A stretch of 64,000 nt of DNA. Source: Melanocharis versteri (Eukaryota; Chordata; Aves; Passeriformes; Melanocharitidae). The position numbers were made by a program, and so were the translations under genes. The stretch spans positions 1-64,000 of the forward strand of contig VZTG01007788.1 of the NCBI GenBank assembly GCA_013397845.1, read 5' to 3'. The notes under the pieces were generated by a model that was not told the DNA's origin, ran no database searches, and saw nothing but the letters and a program-made list of their open reading frames with translations. Of this stretch, positions 1-11,735 are shown piece after piece. Position 1 is the stretch's first letter. Each line of letters opens with the position of its first letter.

Positions 1-165
1 TCTGTCCCCGAAGCCAATCCCAGATCTGTCCCTGAAGCCAGTCCCAGGTCTGTCCCCGAAGCCAATCCCGGGTCTGTCCCCGAAGCCAATCCCGGGTCTG
101 TCCCCAAAGCCAATCCCAGGTCTGTCCCCAAAGCCAATCCCGGGTCTGTCCCCGAAGCCAAGCCC
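1..165. repeat. 24-bp minisatellite, about 7 copies
   Basis: Six full copies and one partial copy of a 24-bp unit (consensus tctgtccccgaagccaatcc plus cagg/cggg) start at 1, 25, 49, 73, 97, 121 and 145. Copies differ by single transitions (CCCCGAAG/CCCCAAAG, AATCCC/AGTCCC, CAGG/CGGG). The array is cut by the window edge, so its full length is unknown. The unit is a multiple of three, so the plus strand stays open through the array as an 8-residue repeat (SVPEANPR-like), but there is no start codon or other sign of coding. It lies in the presumed RBFOX1 intron. Confidence 0.93.
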
Positions 166-3100
166 TCCAGAAGCCGTTCTGCCCAATTCCCATGGACACC
201 AGCACACAGCCCTTTAGCTGGAACAGCTTGCAGGGCTTCTCTCCCAGGCTAAACCAGTATTTCGTAGCTAAATTACTGTGCACCACGGTAGAGATTTACT
301 GGGGTATAATATCACCTGCTCACAAGGATCAATGGGCATGCATTAAAAATGATTCAATGTCTACACTGCTAATATATTTACTCCTCCAATTACACTAACT
401 GCAGTGCATTTTAAGACCAACACTTAAAGGGACTACTCTAAAATGCAAGTTTTTCAATTTGCTCAAAATCTACTTTTTCACCTCATCTTAATTTCTCTTT
501 ACTTTTCAATACAAGCTAATATTTTTTCCCAAACACTCTGTCAAAACTAGAATACATTCTATATTAACAAGAGGTCAAAAGTGATGTTCATATATAAACA
601 ACCAAGCTCCATTATTTCTGCTGCTCCTGCTTGGGGTAGTTTTGCCACCTGTCTCTGTCAGGTTTTCTTTAAAGAAAAAAAGGATGCTTATGTATGAAAA
701 CAAGGAAATAAAAATATTCAGAGGTGAAACTTGGCATCTGTTTCACTAAACTTGGCAACACTGTAATTGTCAACTATGTAAAAAAGGAAATGGGGTGGAA
801 TGTGTCCACGAGAAACCATATTTCTCAGCACAATAAATATTTCCATGCCCCTAAAACCAAAAGAATAAGGACTCTAAGCAAATAGGCAACAAAATTGCTA
901 CATTTCCAAGTAAATGCCTAACTTTAAAGCAGATTTCTCTGGCCAAAACTATTAATTTTTCCTGTAAGTTAAAAATCCACAAGATTTCTTTTTGAGTATC
1001 TTCTAGCTTTAAGATGAATACTTGCAAATATTTTAAATAAATCGACATTTTATAACCACATTTTTGGCAATAAATCTCTTTAAACAATAGCAGCAATAAT
1101 ATCTTCTGTAATATGAACATATTAAAAAATAAATCACATCCTCATGAAAAGCAAAATTAGATGTCCCAGCATTATTATAACACAAAAAAATAGTGAATTT
1201 ACATACTTTGAGTTTTGTAGATCTCTCTTTTCTCCCACATTATGTTGTTATAACCCAAAAGATCTTTTTTTAACTTCAGCTTCCACTGGAGGAGCTTCAT
1301 CTGCAAACACTAATTAGCACAGGCAGGCTCAGATCTTCCTGGCTAGCTGGGTGATCGTGCCTGCAATATGTTGCAGCCTTGGTACACATCTTGTTTTCAA
1401 ATCAAATATTTAGATACTACTCTGGAACAGCTGGAACTTATGTGAATCCTTATGAAATTAAATAGTTGACATCTTTTGACGTGCTTTTTATAACAGCAAC
1501 AAAAAAAGACACAGACCAGAAAAGACTTGATTGTAAGCATGCTCTCCTCTTCTGAGTGGATCAGAAGGCAGTCTGCTGCTTTTTTTTTTATCTTGTACAA
1601 ATCAAAGAATGAAGGAAATGTATTTGAATTAAAATCCAAAGCAAAAAAAAAAAAGCACAGCAGGAGAAAGCCTCCATTCTTACTTTGGAAGGGATAAGGG
1701 AGCTGGGAGGCAGCTCCAGTCTCATCCCTGAGTCTGCAACCAGTCAGTTTATAGAGATCGAGATGTCCTCAACGGCAAACAATCTGCTCCTCTGTTCCAC
1801 GGAGAAAGGACAGATCATCTCTGTCACCCCAGCTGGGGGTGTTCTCAGTCCTGGGGGCACAGGCAGGTGAGGAGCTGCCCCACAGGTGCTTTTTTACCCC
1901 CTCCTTGCACAGGCATTTCTGCAGAGCTGGTTGCTGTGGCAGGGAAGGAGCACTGCCACCTCCTGCTGCCATCGCAGGCGGGTGTTAAATGGGCAGCTCA
2001 GCTCCTGTTCTGGGGTAAACTCATTATATTTCAGAGGCAGTGGCAGCATCTCAGGTAGGGAAGAGACCAGAGGCAGTGGCAGCTGCTTCAGTGGGTGAGA
2101 TTTAAAGAGGTCTCTCTGCTGGAAAAGCAAATGCAAAAAGCCCCTTTAAGCAAGAATAGCAGAAGACCTAAGGGATCTCTCTTAAAAAGCTGTCGAGAAG
2201 TTTTCCTAAATCAAAAAAGGCAGCACAATATGCTGATGCTTCAACACAACTGCGTGGGATATCAGCTGAAAAAGCATCTAGAACCAGCAAGCTGCTGCAA
2301 TTTAGATACAAAAATACCACAGAATTCATATATGTTCTTCACATCAACTATATATTTCCTTCAGAGATTCCATATTCTCTCCATGCCACATTAAAATCAG
2401 TGGTACCTCCTATAGGGGAGGAGGAAATGAAAGCAAGCTAATATTGGAATGAGCAAAAACTGGGAAGAGACAAAACACACATATTGAAAAGCAACATAAA
2501 TGGAAAGCTAAAGGAAAACTGTAACAAAGGAATAGTGTTGTAGAGATGAAAATGAAGATAAGACAACGAAATGCACACAAAGATTAAAAGCAGGCAAGAA
2601 GCAAGCAAAAGAAGATGTAGGTTTTGTAACTATTTTTTTTAAATTAGCAATTATTTTATATTTGCATATAAAAACCTCCCAATATATTAGGGAGGTCAGA
2701 CATGGTCAACCCACCACACTGTGTCACAGTTTTGTAAAGAAATTGCCATACACATGTAGGATTAATTCAAGACAGAAAAAAACAGGTTACTCTCTTATCC
2801 CTTCTTCTGGAATTTCTACAATTAATTAATAAATTATTGGCCATTCAATGTCTAGATCTGCACAATTTAAAATGACCAACCAATTCTTTCCGCAGATCAC
2901 AGAAAGACCAAATAGAGCGTGATGTGCGTGGTAGAGTATTAGCTCAGTCTAATTCTTTTTCCAGCAAAGTCTGAAAAGAAGAACTTCTAACCCTTCCCTG
3001 AATGCATATCTAGTGAATAAGAACATTTTCCTCTGTCTGCTTCTGCCTGCAATGTCTCTCTCAGCCTGTCAAGCCACTGGTAGAGCATAAAGCAGCTTCA

Positions 3101-4239
3101 GACTTACAGCTGGCTTCACCTGCTTGAGGGTTAAGCCAAGACAGAGGGACATGCCTCGTTACTGTCTTTCTAACACTGATGGATAGCAAAGTTAAATGTT
3201 TGAATCAAGCCACTCTTTCACACCGACCCTAGAAAGGAGCAAATTAAGCAGGGAGAAGTGGTAAGCAAGCCCACACATGAGTAACGTTTAATTAAAGTAA
3301 TTCTGAGGGTGGCTGGCTGTGTGGGAAAGCTGAAGAGAGAGATGTGTGGGAGAGGAATGGAAACTTGAGAGTATAAACAGGATTAAAAGAATATATATAT
3401 TTTCAGGGTTGGGGGGTAATAACCCTCTAAGCCGTCCTGAGCTGAGACCCACGTGTAGCCACGCAGGGGAGTGAGTTTAGCTGTAGGCACAGACTGGCAC
3501 GTGAACAGAAATTCAGCCTCATGATTTAAGGGAGAAGAGAGGAAGCCTCTGCATGCTCTTCACAGCTTTTAACTGCAAACTTGGTCAGTCCTGCAGCTAC
3601 CTGTGCTGCCTGACCGCTCTAATGGAGAAGCAGTTTCCTGCAGGTAAGCGTAAGGATTTTGCTGGATTACCAGGAAGTTACAAACATATTCTCCTGCCAC
3701 TGCACAAGGTACTCCAAGTAATACACAAGTTTATCCTGCAATTACAAAGAGTTGGTGAATGGAGGAATCAACAACTTCTGATAAAGTTGCGAGCCATTAA
3801 TAATCAATTATGTCAATTACAAGAGAATGGAAAACATCATTGGTCTTAGCTAACCTAACACAGCCACTCATGCATTTAGTGAAAATGAGCTAATTTTCAC
3901 CAAAAAAAAATCCCCCATAAGGATCAATTTTAATTACCATGCTGTAACGTGGAGCAAAGATGCAGAAGGTCAAATATAAAACAAGTTGAAAGTGGCTATT
4001 TCATCACGCCAAGGTCCCCTTTGAAATTTCTGCTCAGTGTATTCAGCAAATGTGCTAGAATGGTTTTTCTCAATACATACGAACCCAAAGCACAGACAAG
4101 GTATTTGCATGCCATGGCTACTCAGACTGCACAGAGAAAAGAAAAAGTCAATAATGTAACACATAAAATAATTGGTATGGAGAAGTAAAGAGCCCAAGAG
4201 ACAATACAAAGTACAAGAAGACTTAAAAACCCAATATTA

Positions 4240-4345
4240 GCTCAGCTCTTCCAGGGACAAGCAGGAAGAAAATCCTAAATTGTTTAATTGGTCAATTAAA
4301 CTTGACAGATTAGAAATTAATTGGTAATGCTTTCTAGAAGAAACT
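4240..4345. promoter_or_regulatory. Candidate conserved element with AATTA palindrome
   Basis: A near-perfect 20-bp palindrome at 4282-4301 has 9-bp arms gtttaattg/caattaaac around a central GT. It is followed within about 25 bp by TGACAG and by AATTAATTGG. Clusters of AATTA and TGACAG cores are typical of homeodomain and TALE factor sites in vertebrate intronic enhancers. Only the motifs are seen; regulatory function is inference. Confidence 0.25.
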
Positions 4346-5934
4346 TTTCAAGTTGCAGTAATATGACCATCTCTGGTTGACAATGTGATTGGAAAGACCT
4401 CTGCAATGTTTTGTGCTTCAAATCTGCCTTAGAGCTGGCTGGATTACCTGCTGAAGTGACGTAAGGGCTGTTACTGTGCCCTGTGAAGAACATTCAGAAG
4501 GGTAATCAATGGCATTCAGCTAATTTGTTTGAGCAAACATGACTAAATGTGACAGAGCCTAATTGCTCTCTTTATCCTTGTTGGTGAGGGTTTTTTTCGG
4601 TTTTGTGGAGGAGCTTCAGCGTTAACATTTCACCAAGTTCAAGCGCACAAAAATGAGGGAAGTTAAAATCACAGTATCTATAAAACCCCACAAAACCAGA
4701 ATAATCATTTTTCTGTCTTCTATTTCAACATCATCTTTTCAACCTTTTCTTGCTATGAGAATCGAAAGGTAAAAGAAACTGAGGTGATACGTAAATGACA
4801 AAGATCAGGCAGTGAGATCTCAGAAGAGCCCCAGACACACTCCTGTGCAGTCAGCTGGCAGGGTAAGGCTGCTGTCCTCGCACCACATACCCACTCACAG
4901 AATCACAAAGCCCAAGTTCACTCAGCAACACAGGAAGAAGAGGGTGGTTATTTATCTTCTTCCCAGCCAAAACAAGGAAATACAAACAGGCATTCCATAA
5001 ACAGCGTCGTAGGAAACAGACAGTGTCAGGCCCTGTGTATCCTCGAGGAGGATCTATTTTGGAGCTGGCACTGCCACGCAGAGGGGCTGAAGTGAGCAGT
5101 GTGCTCCTGCTATTCCTTAGCATAAGCAGAGGAGCACACGTGGGGCACAGTTGCAAAGCTGGCACGCAGGGCTCTCAGCAAGGCAGCCTCTTAGAAGCAA
5201 TAATGCCTATGATCACAAGTCATTACTGTGCCTCGGCACCCCAGCACAGCATTATGTTATCTATTTGGGATGTCAGTTTTGATCTCTTCACTATGGAGCA
5301 GGAGCTGGACCGGGTTCCTTGCTTCTGCAGCTCTGAAGCGCTCAGGGTCTCGAAATAAGCTCCTTGAAATATTTCCTTCAAGGAGCAGTTGGGACCAGAT
5401 ATAATAGGTAGTATAAATGAAATAGCACACCATGCTGATACAATAGCCTGCGCCAGCAGGGTATGATTCAGATGAATAAACACTGCTGTAAGAGTTGTCA
5501 AAGCATTATCAGCTATCTAGCATACTAGTGGCAAACATCTAGAGACAAAAAATATGGCATTGAAATAGAATAAAAACTGGGTCATTGATACCAGTTGGCA
5601 ATAAAAAGTGTCCATGGGGGAATCTGACTCGCAAGACAGCTGCTTTGTGGTGAAAATTCCAGTTCCTTTGCATGGGGAGCACTGTGCCACCCTTTGGAGA
5701 AGGAATTGGACTGGTTTTCTGCCCTGGAACTCTGCTCTGCTCCTTGCCAGCCACAATTACACAGAGAAGTGAGTGAGCCACTCCTTCCCAAGCCACAGCA
5801 GACAGCAGGCACCCTGTGGAAACCTCTCAGGCAAGAGCAGAACATTCAGAGACAGGGCTAACACCGGCTGAGCTCAGCAGCACCGAGGAGTGTCCCACCC
5901 ACTCTGCAGGCTGGACTCCAAACAAATTCACCTG

Positions 5935-5970
5935 GAGGCTCCCGAGCGCGGCCGCGGTTACCCGATGAGC
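5935..5970. other. Small CpG cluster with NotI-type site
   Basis: The sequence around cgagcgcggccgcggttacc (5944-5963) packs several CpGs, including an 8-bp GCGGCCGC, into an otherwise CpG-poor intron. It is too short for a CpG island, and no convincing exon or promoter elements are visible with it. Confidence 0.3.
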
Positions 5971-8900
5971 CAGCACATTCCAGAGAACCTGGCTTTGAAC
6001 CTTTCTGCCTCCCTGACACTGCTGTCAGAGCAGCTGAGGGACACCTGGACACCAAGGAGGATACAGCACACTGTTCAATGTGGAATAGAACTGCATGAAG
6101 CAGCTAATGCAGCCCAAACCCCCAGGAGATGGAGAGGTCATGAATGAAATAGTAGGTGAGAAAGAGGAGGTGAACCAAGGGAGAAAAGAGAGAAACTGGG
6201 GGAAAAAAATCACTTATACCAATAACTTACATAAAGGACAGAAGAGGAAAAAGAGCTAGTAAAAACCAGAAATATGCTGCAGAAAACTGCAGCAATAATC
6301 TACTCACCTGCAAGCTTAGACAACACACTAAAGCACTTTAAACTCTTCCTACTCTCAGCTTTCTTACCCAAATTAATAAGCACAACAACTGGTACACTAA
6401 ACCCCCCAAAAATGTCAGCAAAGGTTGTACATATCTCACTTCCCCAAAACAACAATGTTCAACATGGTAAATAATTTTGCAGTCCAGAGCATCACTAAGC
6501 CTTCGCAAATCCTCAGATGAAGAGATGGCTTCTGCAACATGACTAAAAAAGGCACAAACCTGAACAAATTAACACCAAGAAAAGAAAGCACCAAACTTAC
6601 AGGCCATTGGATCCCAAAGAATATACAACATCTCAAGGTAAAGCAGGGCTGACAGAACAACAGACATAATATCTAATATATCAATTCTTTTCACACGGAA
6701 GTATCAGGTTCAGTGGATGCCACAGTAGGAATTTTGGTAGTAACCAAGCTGAAATTTAGTTCTGACAGTGAAGTTAGGAGGAAAATACCTTATCTTCCCA
6801 GGCCAGAGCCAGCCCACACCTCTGCACTGCACATCTTCTACAGGGCTTGAACAGCACTGCATCCCCTAATGCCATGCTGGCTGCTGATGCTGAACATCTC
6901 AGACACATATGGATCGCTCCTCCAAGTAAACTGCCTTTTCCCTTGAGGTCTCCCATCCAAACACACAACTTATCACACAACTTTTCAGCTTCTGAAGCCC
7001 GGTGAAATCTCAGTCCAAAAGAGAAAGACTGTACAATGATCTCAAGTTTTATGCAAAAGTAGTTTAAAGCAGCACATTTTTTATATATATACATAAAACA
7101 CAGAGCATTACTGCAACCTCAGCTCTTACCACACCGTGACAGCTCCTTCCATTATTAGTATAATACACTTAGAACAGGAAACACTAGAGAAACATTTACT
7201 TTACTATTACCTGCTCCCTTACACATGCCCAGCTAATGCCCTTTTTATTTGCACACACATCTCCTGCTGTCATTGACAGAAGTTGTGCAGGAAAACCACA
7301 GGCAGAAATTGAACAAGTTTTACCCAGACCTATTTATCTACAATAGGTTTGCATCTGTGCATGTACACAGGTAAAGGCTGATTGCATAAAATGATTAAAT
7401 GTCTTACTTAAAAGTACTTTAATACATATAACTATTTAATGTAACACTCTAAACCACTCTACAAAATCATCAGCTATGTTACTTTTAGCATAACTTTGTG
7501 GCATACTTTCCATTGATCCAACCCTCTAGGAAAAAGCCATTTACTATTTTTGTTAATGCCTTAAAGCATGCTTGATGCTATGCAACTCCAAAAGTCTACC
7601 AGCACTTAAATAACCCACTGCTGTTGATTATTGATTTTGCATATACTCAGATGCACTTCTTCCTTACTCAAAGTTAACAAACATATGAATCCAAAAAGAT
7701 GAAAACCAGAGATGCTCAGAAAAGACTCTAAGAAAATTTTAACAGAATTTTATTACCTACCAATGATTTTATATTATTTCAGCCAAGTTATCCTGTCTTT
7801 AATCATTTCCTACCCTTTCATCCTGTCCCTCTTCTCCTGTTTCATACCATCACAACCAGAGTTAGCAATCCCTGCACATACAATCCGAGCACCTCTTGTT
7901 CCAGCACTTACTCTGACAGAATAGTGTTACACTATTTTATCTAAATAGATTAAAACTGGTCACTGGGAAAGACACTTTTTAGAAGTACAAGAGCGTGTCC
8001 AAGAGTACGTAGCTTAGGATTGAACATGAATTACAAGAGCACTCTGCACAAAATTGCAAACCTGTAATAAAACCGATGATTGGAATTTTGTTCGCTTTGC
8101 GGCAAATGGGGATCCTGGCCATGGTTCCAGCTGGGCTGGGATCACACCCCGTGTTGCAGTTAAGGATTCAAGAGAAGTTGCACAGAACGAGTTTATTTTT
8201 ATTATTTCTATCTTTATTGGGGTTGAGGTGGCACTAGACCCAGTATGATTCTTTCAGACAAGAAGAAAGAACCTGGGATGCTCAGAGAAAGCCTGGGATG
8301 TATCTCGCCTCAGCATGGAGTCAGTCCTTCATGGAGGAGATTAAGTCACCTCTGGTAGTAATTCTACAGTTTAGACAATTGCCCTGAAGTTTTCTAGGTT
8401 CACGTTGCAAAATTTTAAGATCCATTTTTGGTGGTGTATCCAACTTCACATGTACATAAATCTGCGAGTGAGGAAATTCAAAAACTGGTCTTGCCTCCAA
8501 CAGCTTGTCTGATCTACATTAATCTCAACAGCATTCTTTTGTGAGTGGTTAGCCAGTTGATTATTCTTCTTTCAAATGCTTGTCATAAACAGCTTACTGA
8601 AAGGAAACTAAGTAAAAACACTGGGACCTACCAAACAAATGCCACGATGTCCCCACACCAATTCTACTTAAAACTCTCTGACTGTAAAGGAACTGTTCTC
8701 AAAGCTAGCAGGAATTAGACCAAAATATAATTTTTCTCCTTCAACAATAAAGACAACATGGAGGAACAATGTTGACACAGTGCTATTGAAGCTCTCTTTC
8801 ATAATAAAAGCTTATATTATTAAACCTACAGAGAGATGTTCACAGCTGGACCCTCATAATATTACAAAGCTCACGTTAAATCTGCCTGGGATCCATCTGC

Positions 8901-11432
8901 ATATGTCTATTTATAAAGTCTCCAGAGTTTGCCCAGTGCAGTGGCTAATGACACCCAGCATAACAGATTTTAAACATAAGTACCTATAATTAAATTGTGC
9001 AAGCAACATTTGTCGGTACATTTGTAAACCCAACTGGTGAGCAACGTGTTAAATGCCAGTGCAGATCCATAGATAAACACACTTCTTGGAAACTTGCCTT
9101 TGCATTGCACTGTTCTTGAGGGAGCGCATCCACAGCTTTCAATAGAACATTGCAATTTAGAAAAAAATATCTTTTTAAAAACTGAACCAAACTAAAACTT
9201 TCTCAAATAGACCCTAAAGTCAAAAGGAAGGAAATCTAATTCTTTATAAACAGCATGGGAGCTACTTCAAAATGTTCTGTCCATTCCTCTGTAAGAAAGG
9301 AAACCAGAATGCAAGGAAAGGATCCACAATAAAAAGAGCAAATAACTATACCATATTCCCTGAATATAACAGGTTAGTGGAATTGAAGTGTTATCCTGCA
9401 GAGAATGGAAATTCACTCCAAGGGGAAACAGAAGGGAAAAGGTGTCTGACAGGTAAAATACAAGTTGGATATTAGAAAGGCAAAAAGCAAGTAAGAGCAG
9501 ATAGCAAAGGACACAAAACCAAATAACAATAAAGCCTATTTGCATATCAGAAGCAGGAAACTTTGCAGGGAATCATTGGATTTGCTAGAGCTGGGATTGA
9601 ATAGAGCACTTGAAGAAGATAAGGGCATTGCAGACAATCCAAACTATGTCTTTTCACCAGCCTCTGCTATGGAAAATGTTGGGAAAACACATCCCTGACT
9701 TCTCTGATAAAGTGACTGACATTTCTTCAAACTGAAAAATCAAAACGGGGTGAGGAAACACAATCAATTGAAAGCAATAAATGATGAGGGATGAGCTCCT
9801 GTCCCACTCCCATCGACGGGTCTTTTGCCATTGATTTTAGCACTGTCAGTATTTTACTTCAGGACTGAACAGAAACAGTTTCAAAACATGAAAAGGCTGA
9901 GCTGGGCATCACAGTGGATTGTTCAGGTTGCAGCAGTGGTCACAAAGCCCAAGAAAAATCAGGGAATATAAAAAGAACAAAAAAGGGACAGTAGGAAAGA
10001 CTATCTTTTTAGTCGATATCCAATCTCTCCTGGAGTATCTATCCAGCTTAGGATTCCTGCTCTAAACCAATGACAGTGGTATTTGACAAGAGTTGGACAA
10101 CAATCAAAAATGATTATGGAAGCAAATTTTAAAAGCGGTAAAGAACCAGGAATTTAACTTAGTAAAGAGATGGATAAGAGGGGACACAGTAGAGCTGCAA
10201 AGAATACTACGAGATACCAGCAAATAGGATGCTCTTCAATTTAAACTTTCTCCCAGTACTGGAGAAAAGGGCGACTCAGGGCAATAAAAAGTTACCAAGT
10301 TAAAAATAAAAAGAGCAAAACATTTTACTACATAAACCACAAAAACGTGTAATTAATTCACAAGGATTTCTCCACGATAATAGCAAGGAACATTCTTCAG
10401 TGCCTTTGCTATTGCTTTGCTTTCTTGTTCAACCCATTTAAAGAAATTAGTGGCATGGCAATAAACATAAATTTGCAGAGCTCATTTAAGAGAATGTGTT
10501 TTCCCTTTCCTCTTGCCCTAATGCACGAAACCTCTTAGGCTGGACATGAGCCAGGAAGGAAGGGAAGGTAAGCTGAGGCATGGAGCACGGCTGAGGCAAG
10601 GATGAGGACAGCCAGGAGAGATGCTTCAAGCACTGCCTGTTCTGAGCTCCATCCTGCACATGTAACGCAGAGGGCTGCTGGATGGCTCAGAAATCTGCCA
10701 GCTCTTGGCACTGGATATATTGGGTCCCACTCTAAAATTAAGACAGAAACACTAAACTATCAATGTGTGAAATTTGTGACTTAAATTACAAGGTAGAGCC
10801 ATCCAAGGAGTCTCTTGCATAATTCATGACACTTCAGAACTTCACATATAAATCAAATAGAAGGAAAGTCTATCATTTCTGCTCTGTTTAGCACAGATCC
10901 ACACACAACTCGGGTAATGGCTGCACAAACAAGCTCGCTAGAAAATACAATATTGCAGACATGCTCTTCACAATACTAACTCACACAGTAAATTTTGTAC
11001 AGGATCATTCAAGTAATACTTTTATTAAAACTACTCGTGTTGAAAACACAGAGGTCATTAAAAATAATCAAATGGGTCTGGTTTGGGTTTTTTGGTTGCT
11101 TTCTTTGGCCCCACAAATGAATGCCTACAAACACTCATTTGCAATGTTTTTCCATATTGGACTTAATTAAAATTTATACTGTGATTCATGGGCTGGCTAT
11201 TAATCATTTTGTCTAACACTGTTGAAAATGAAACTCCAGGTTCTACAAAGCTCCAACACTTACAAAGAAGCTCCAAAACCAGTGAAAACACATTCTCCAG
11301 GTTCAACAGCAAACTTTGACAGACTTTCCACCTTAACACGGTGACTAAGCCCGACGCAAATGAAGTGTGCCGAGGAAAAGATGTTATTGATAAACACACA
11401 GGAAACACAGAGCTTTAGAAAGAGCAGTAACC

Positions 11433-11441
11433 TTGACTTAC
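11433..11441 (-). other. RBFOX1: RBFOX1 exon donor splice site
   Basis: On the minus strand the exon ends GCCACA and the intron begins GTAAGTCAA, a near-consensus U2 donor. The boundary falls after a complete Thr codon, so the exon ends in phase 0. This matches the known RBFOX1 boundary, where the next exon begins with the Gln-Thr-Asp codons. Confidence 0.93.
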
Positions 11442-11684
11442 TGTGGCTGTGCCGGAGACAGTTTGTGCATTTGTGTCAGCTGCACTCTGTTCGGAGTGTG
11501 TCTGAGCAGGAGGGTACATGTTTAACGTGTGCTCTGGAACAGTGGTTTGGCCTGTGTAGTCTGGAGCTGGATGCGGATGTGGGGCTGTGTATTCTGCAGG
11601 GATACCGTTCTGAGGTGGAGCGAACTGGGCTGAGGCATAAGGCTGTGCCATTGTGTCAGGAGGTGCTGTAGCTTCCTGATTACC
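11442..11684 (-). CDS. RBFOX1: RBFOX1 internal coding exon (N-terminal region, 81 codons)
   Basis: This exon encodes 81 residues of RNA-binding Fox-1 homolog 1, a nuclear and cytoplasmic regulator of neuronal and muscle alternative splicing that binds (U)GCAUG. It begins GNQEATAPPDT, followed by the internal Met of MAQPYASAQFAPPQNGIPAE, and ends TVSGTAT. This is the Pro/Gln/Thr/Tyr-rich, probably disordered segment upstream of the single RRM, which is not in the window. At 243 nt it has the length I derive for the mammalian exon, and it is phase 0 at both ends. It starts after CCACAG and ends before GTAAGT. Relative to the mammalian protein as I remember it, I see Asp for Glu in PAPDYTG, Met for Leu in TLNMYPP and Ala for Pro in SEQSAAD. 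The paralogues RBFOX2 and RBFOX3 differ clearly in this segment, so the assignment is firm. Isoforms may use the upstream splice or start at the internal Met. Frame beyond TAT is intron read-through. Confidence 0.97.
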
Positions 11685-11735
11685 CTGTGGAAATCAAAGG
11701 GAAAAAAAATAAAAATAATAAAAAAAGGAAGAAAC
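11685..11735 (-). other. RBFOX1: RBFOX1 exon acceptor and polypyrimidine tract
   Basis: Read on the minus strand, the 50 nt before the exon are almost uninterrupted T with a few C and A, followed by CCCTTTGATTTCCACAG and then the exon's GGTAATC. This is a strong U2 acceptor. A candidate branch region with CTCAT lies about 60 nt upstream. No competing AG lies within the tract and there is no NAGNAG at the junction. Confidence 0.9.

Larger units (their letters stand above)
166..11441 (-). other. RBFOX1: RBFOX1 intron downstream of the exon (partial)
   Basis: About 11.3 kb of AT-rich sequence with no recognisable coding exon on either strand. The next RBFOX1 coding exon (the segment leading into the RNA-recognition motif) is not seen here; its intron in mammals is tens of kilobases long, so this is expected. 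Short open frames have no domain features and are treated as chance. Local structure is limited to a homeodomain-motif palindrome at 4282-4301 and a small CpG cluster around 5946-5964. The assignment to RBFOX1 rests on the exon at 11442-11684. Confidence 0.75.

Noticed and set aside
166..11441. The next RBFOX1 exon (QTDD segment into the RRM)
   Set aside because: I looked for the minus-strand sequence encoding the RRM lead-in (RLHVSNIPF-type) and saw nothing similar; it must lie beyond the window.
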